This document shows positions 16,206-19,135 of a stretch of DNA of 19,135 nucleotides, in pieces. The translations under genes and the position numbers were made by a program. The notes under the pieces were generated by a model. It was not told where the DNA came from, did not search any database, and worked only from the letters and a program-made list of their open reading frames with translations. The DNA is from an uncultured Prevotella sp. (GTDB taxonomy: Bacteria; Bacteroidota; Bacteroidia; Bacteroidales; Bacteroidaceae): contig CABSIA010000043.1 in assembly GCA_902477645.1 (NCBI GenBank), positions 1-19,135 of the forward strand, given 5' to 3'. The first letter of the stretch is position 1. Each line of letters starts with the position of its first letter.

Positions 16206-18976
16206 TTACCCGTGCGCCTATTGACAGTGCATGGGTAGTAAGGATGGACACGGCTCAAAATGTCATCGACTCTGTGCAGAGCGTCAGAAAGGATATGAAC
16301 GGAAAAGATGGCGGATTTATGTTTAGCGGGAGATTTCCAAGGGGCACCCAGTTTATTCTGAAGGTCTCACATCCCGATTACCATACGCTGACCGTTCCTA
16401 TAAAAATGAGAAGCAAAGAGCCGCTGCCTGTCATATATCTTAAGCCGGCACCGCCCAAGCCCACATGGGAGAAGAATTTGGACGAGGTGACGGTTACTGC
16501 AACGCGGTTGAAGTTCTTTTATAAAGGGGACACCCTTGTCTATGACGCGTCGGCATTCAAACTGCCGGAGGGCTCCATGCTGGATGACCTGATACGCCAG
16601 TTGCCGGGAGCGGAGCTGCGGGAGAATGGCGAGATACTGGTGAACGGGCGAAAGATAGACCAGCTTCTGCTGCAGGGCAAGCACATGTTCGACGACAACA
16701 GAGAGCTTATCTTGGCAAACCTCCCATACCTCACAGTGAAGAACCTTAAGGTTTTTGAGAGAGAGGGGAGTAAAGCCGATCCCTTAAAAAGGGAGTATGT
16801 GATGGATGTCAACCTGAAAAAGGAATTTCTCAACAGTGTAATAGCAAATGCAGAGGCCGGTGCGGGAACAGACGGGCGTTACATGGCGCGCGCATTTATT
16901 TTAGGAATGGCGGAACGCTCAATGGCGAATGCCTACATCAACGCCAACAACCTCAACGACAGGGCTAAGCCGGGCGAGCGGGGGAACTGGAGTCCGCAGA
17001 GCGCAGGCGACGGAATACCCAAGAACACACTCGCCGGTGTCAGATATGAGACCAAGAATAAAGATAACAGCTTCAGGGCATGGGGCTCTGCAGATTTCTC
17101 ATACAGCAGCAATGACATAGAGACGGCCTCTCTGCGTGAGAACTATCTGGCGGGTGGCAACACTTTCCAAAAATCATTCAAGACAGAGCACAACCGCGAC
17201 ATATCGTTTTCAACAAGACATAACCTAAGTTTCAGCGGAATATCTGACTTCATAACCGAATTTGATCTCAATCCGGCGTTTAGGTACAGCAAGTTCGAGC
17301 GCAACTCGCAATACACCTCCGCCCTGTTCAACGAGAATGTCACCTCCGCCCTTGGCAAGGAATGGGTCGACAGCATCTTGTCGCCCCAGCCGGGAAGCCT
17401 TATTTTCTCTAAAAGCATCAACCGCAACATAACCGAGAGGCAGCGCAGCGGCCACTCGCTATATGCGACTCTTGACTTCAATCCAAGCTTCGGCGTATTG
17501 GACAAAATCCGGACACACACATTTTTCAATTACAGCTACAGCAACTCGGCGGGCAAGGAATTCGAGCACTACAACCTTGATTTCCCGTCACAAGACAACT
17601 CAAGTCCTATATACAGGAACAATTATATGGACCGGGGTGATGAGTCTCACAATCTGACGGGGGAAATCCGCAGCTCAATACGGCCTGAAAATACAGGATA
17701 CGGTTTTGATATTATGCCCTATTACAAATATTCTGTGACATGGCGCAAAAGCCACGACAAGAGGTATCTGCTGCACCAGCTCACAGACTGGGAGGAAGAC
17801 CCGGAGCTTGGCATGCTTCCGTCTGTGGCGGAGCTGCTCACCGTGCTTGACAACGCCAACAGCTCATGGCAAAAGGGGCTCAACCAGAAACATATTGTCG
17901 GGGCTTACGTTTACCTCTCAGACTATAAGAATAAAAAATTCAGTCTTTATCTCAACCTTCCCGTCAATGGCTACGTCAACCGTCGTGACTACAACCGCAA
18001 GTCATTCTATACACGTGTTGACCGCCACTGGTGGTTCTTTGAGCCTGAGGTAAACCTGAAATTCAAGGAGCACCGCCGCAACTATGAGCTGAGATACGAC
18101 GGCAGCGCGTCTGTCCACTCGCTTGTTAATATGATTCCATTGAGCGACACTACCAACCCTCTGTATATCTTTACAGGAAATAAAGACCTGTCGCCAAGTT
18201 ACCGCCACAAGGTCTCACTAAACCTGCGCAGCGACCTTACCGGGCAACGCTCGTACAACGTCAGCACCTCCTATACACTTTCTAAAAACAGCCTGGCTAT
18301 GGGATATGTCTACGACCGCACAACTGGCATAAAGAACGTGACACCGCAAAATGTGGACGGCAACTGGAGCGCAAAAATAAGCGGAGGCTACAACTGTCCG
18401 CTCGACAAGGCTCACCGCCTGACGCTTGGCACATCGGCGTCAGCATCGTATTACAACAACGTTGACATGATAGGCGTGGCGGCCACAGACGGCACAAAGA
18501 CTGTTGCCACAAAGAGCACAGTAGGCAACGCATACGCCAACGGCATGCTGAGACTGGACTACAGACTTTTAGACAAACATACTTTCGGAATAAAGGGAAA
18601 TCTGCACTACACACATTCCGACAGCAAACGTGAGGATTTTATCCCTGTCAACGCCTACGATTTCGATTACAGCCTGATAGCCAATTTCGAGCTTCCTCTC
18701 AACTTCCGCCTGTCAACAGACATCACAATGTACAGCCGGCGCGGATATAATGATGACGGAATGAACACAAACAACTTAGTATGGAACGCACGTCTCACTA
18801 AACGGTTTTTCAAGGGCAGACTTCTCCTCATGGCTGACGGCTTTGACATATTGGGCAATCTGAGCAACATACGCCGCCAGATAAATCCGCAAGGCAGAAC
18901 AGAGACATATTACAACGTGATATCAAGCTATGCAATGCTGCACGTTCAGTACAATTTCAGCAAGTTCAAGAAATAA
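16109..18976 (+). CDS. Outer-membrane beta-barrel protein, TonB-receptor-like (second paralog)
   Basis: A 955-residue outer-membrane protein. The signal peptide is HRIVSILLFLSVSGITMG with cleavage before Gln20; a beta-sandwich domain (about 21-115) follows, then TonB-box-like LDEVTVTATR (124-133), a plug-like region (GSMLDDLIRQLPGA, VNGRKIDQL, NLPYLTVKNLKV) and a barrel that ends in VQYNFSKFKK. It is clearly homologous to the barrel at 7541 throughout: the plug segments are nearly superposable, and both share FDIL..LS and NpQGRTETwY near the C-terminus. Barrel loops differ strongly, as expected if they see different ligands or forms of one ligand. It has its own promoter, unlike the first copy. 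Whether it exports, imports or senses the peptide is unknown. Confidence 0.85.
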   Translation: MHRIVSILLFLSVSGITMGQTTYMLYGYVADIITRAPIDSAWVVRMDTAQNVIDSVQSVRKDMNGKDGGFMFSGRFPRGTQFILKVSHPDYHTLTVPIKMRSKEPLPVIYLKPAPPKPTWEKNLDEVTVTATRLKFFYKGDTLVYDASAFKLPEGSMLDDLIRQLPGAELRENGEILVNGRKIDQLLLQGKHMFDDNRELILANLPYLTVKNLKVFEREGSKADPLKREYVMDVNLKKEFLNSVIANAEAGAGTDGRYMARAFILGMAERSMANAYINANNLNDRAKPGERGNWSPQSAGDGIPKNTLAGVRYETKNKDNSFRAWGSADFSYSSNDIETASLRENYLAGGNTFQKSFKTEHNRDISFSTRHNLSFSGISDFITEFDLNPAFRYSKFERNSQYTSALFNENVTSALGKEWVDSILSPQPGSLIFSKSINRNITERQRSGHSLYATLDFNPSFGVLDKIRTHTFFNYSYSNSAGKEFEHYNLDFPSQDNSSPIYRNNYMDRGDESHNLTGEIRSSIRPENTGYGFDIMPYYKYSVTWRKSHDKRYLLHQLTDWEEDPELGMLPSVAELLTVLDNANSSWQKGLNQKHIVGAYVYLSDYKNKKFSLYLNLPVNGYVNRRDYNRKSFYTRVDRHWWFFEPEVNLKFKEHRRNYELRYDGSASVHSLVNMIPLSDTTNPLYIFTGNKDLSPSYRHKVSLNLRSDLTGQRSYNVSTSYTLSKNSLAMGYVYDRTTGIKNVTPQNVDGNWSAKISGGYNCPLDKAHRLTLGTSASASYYNNVDMIGVAATDGTKTVATKSTVGNAYANGMLRLDYRLLDKHTFGIKGNLHYTHSDSKREDFIPVNAYDFDYSLIANFELPLNFRLSTDITMYSRRGYNDDGMNTNNLVWNARLTKRFFKGRLLLMADGFDILGNLSNIRRQINPQGRTETYYNVISSYAMLHVQYNFSKFKK

Positions 18977-19057
18977 CAGATTCTGTTATCTGTATGAATA
19001 TTACTAAAATTGAGTGTTGGTTAAATTGTTCCGATTACTAAAATAAACAGCAAGGGT

Positions 19058-19135
19058 ATGAAAACAGCAGTATTGTTTGTGGCTCATTTTCTAAATGAAG
19101 ACACACTTGCCAGATATCTCCGCTTACGGCAAGAG
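19058..19135 (+). CDS. Start of a third small GT-A-like protein (truncated by window end)
   Basis: ATG 19058 opens a frame that runs off the window after 26 residues, beginning MKTAVLFVAHFLNEDTLARY. It matches the frame-0 start of the gene at 14261 (KTAIMFVTHIYNEE), so it is probably another member of the same putative glycosyltransferase family. That indicates the locus continues to the right. The 81 bases before it contain no clear promoter element, only a 7-bp hairpin (ATAACAG/CTGTTAT, 18973-18989) at the end of the barrel gene. Confidence 0.65.
   Translation, partial: MKTAVLFVAHFLNEDTLARYLRLRQE

Noticed and set aside
18973..18989. 7-bp hairpin at the end of the second barrel gene as a terminator
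   Set aside because: Short, partly inside the stop codon and not followed by a T-tract.

Overview
The window comes from a Bacteroidota chromosome, most likely order Bacteroidales. The evidence is the set of gene families (SusC-like/OMP_b-brl_3 outer-membrane barrels with an N-terminal carboxypeptidase-regulatory-like domain, a 'GG-Bacteroidales'-type peptide leader, a C39-ABC exporter), a TATCTTTG-type promoter element, and the lack of strong Shine-Dalgarno sites. Every credible gene is on the + strand.

Layout. Bases 1-134 hold the 3' end of an unrelated gene. Bases 135-486 are non-coding and rich in repeats: a nested GC-rich inverted repeat and several copies of a TGGCGGAATTAA repeat. From 487 to 7431 there is a very compact operon whose neighbours mostly overlap by ATGA: UDP-glucuronate decarboxylase (UDP-xylose synthase), UDP-galactopyranose mutase, a short LanC-like protein, a GT4 glycosyltransferase with a helical C-terminal extension, a GT-A (GT7-C-like) glycosyltransferase, a membrane fusion protein (degenerate C39-like domain + VKOR + thioredoxin), and a 77-residue secreted-peptide precursor. 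A 14-15 bp stem-loop follows the precursor. Bases 7541-15765 then carry an outer-membrane barrel protein, a peptidase-containing ABC transporter (PCAT), a 69-residue stub matching only the N-terminal anchor of HlyD-type adaptors, a DUF707 glycosyltransferase fused to a LanC-like domain, and two small related GT-A-like proteins. The first of these two needs a -1 frameshift at A_AAA_AAA to be read in full. After a 343-base gap with a promoter and a 32-bp tandem repeat comes a second, paralogous outer-membrane barrel (16109-18976). The window ends in the start of a third member of the small GT-A-like family.

Reading of the system. I interpret 487-19135 as one biosynthesis and export locus for a ribosomally made, Cys- and Ser/Thr-rich peptide (about 52-residue core, four Cys, sixteen Ser/Thr). 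No lanthionine dehydratase, radical SAM or YcaO enzyme is present. Instead there is a dedicated VKOR-thioredoxin oxidase, five to six glycosyltransferases, and enzymes that supply UDP-xylose and UDP-galactofuranose. The simplest hypothesis is a disulfide-bonded glycopeptide: leader recognised by C39-like domains, leader removed and core exported by the PCAT, and passage over the outer membrane helped by the paired barrels. LanC-like alpha-toroid segments occur in three different proteins of the locus without recognisable zinc ligands, which suggests a non-cyclase role such as peptide docking. The individual families are recognised from sequence motifs; the integrated function is inference.
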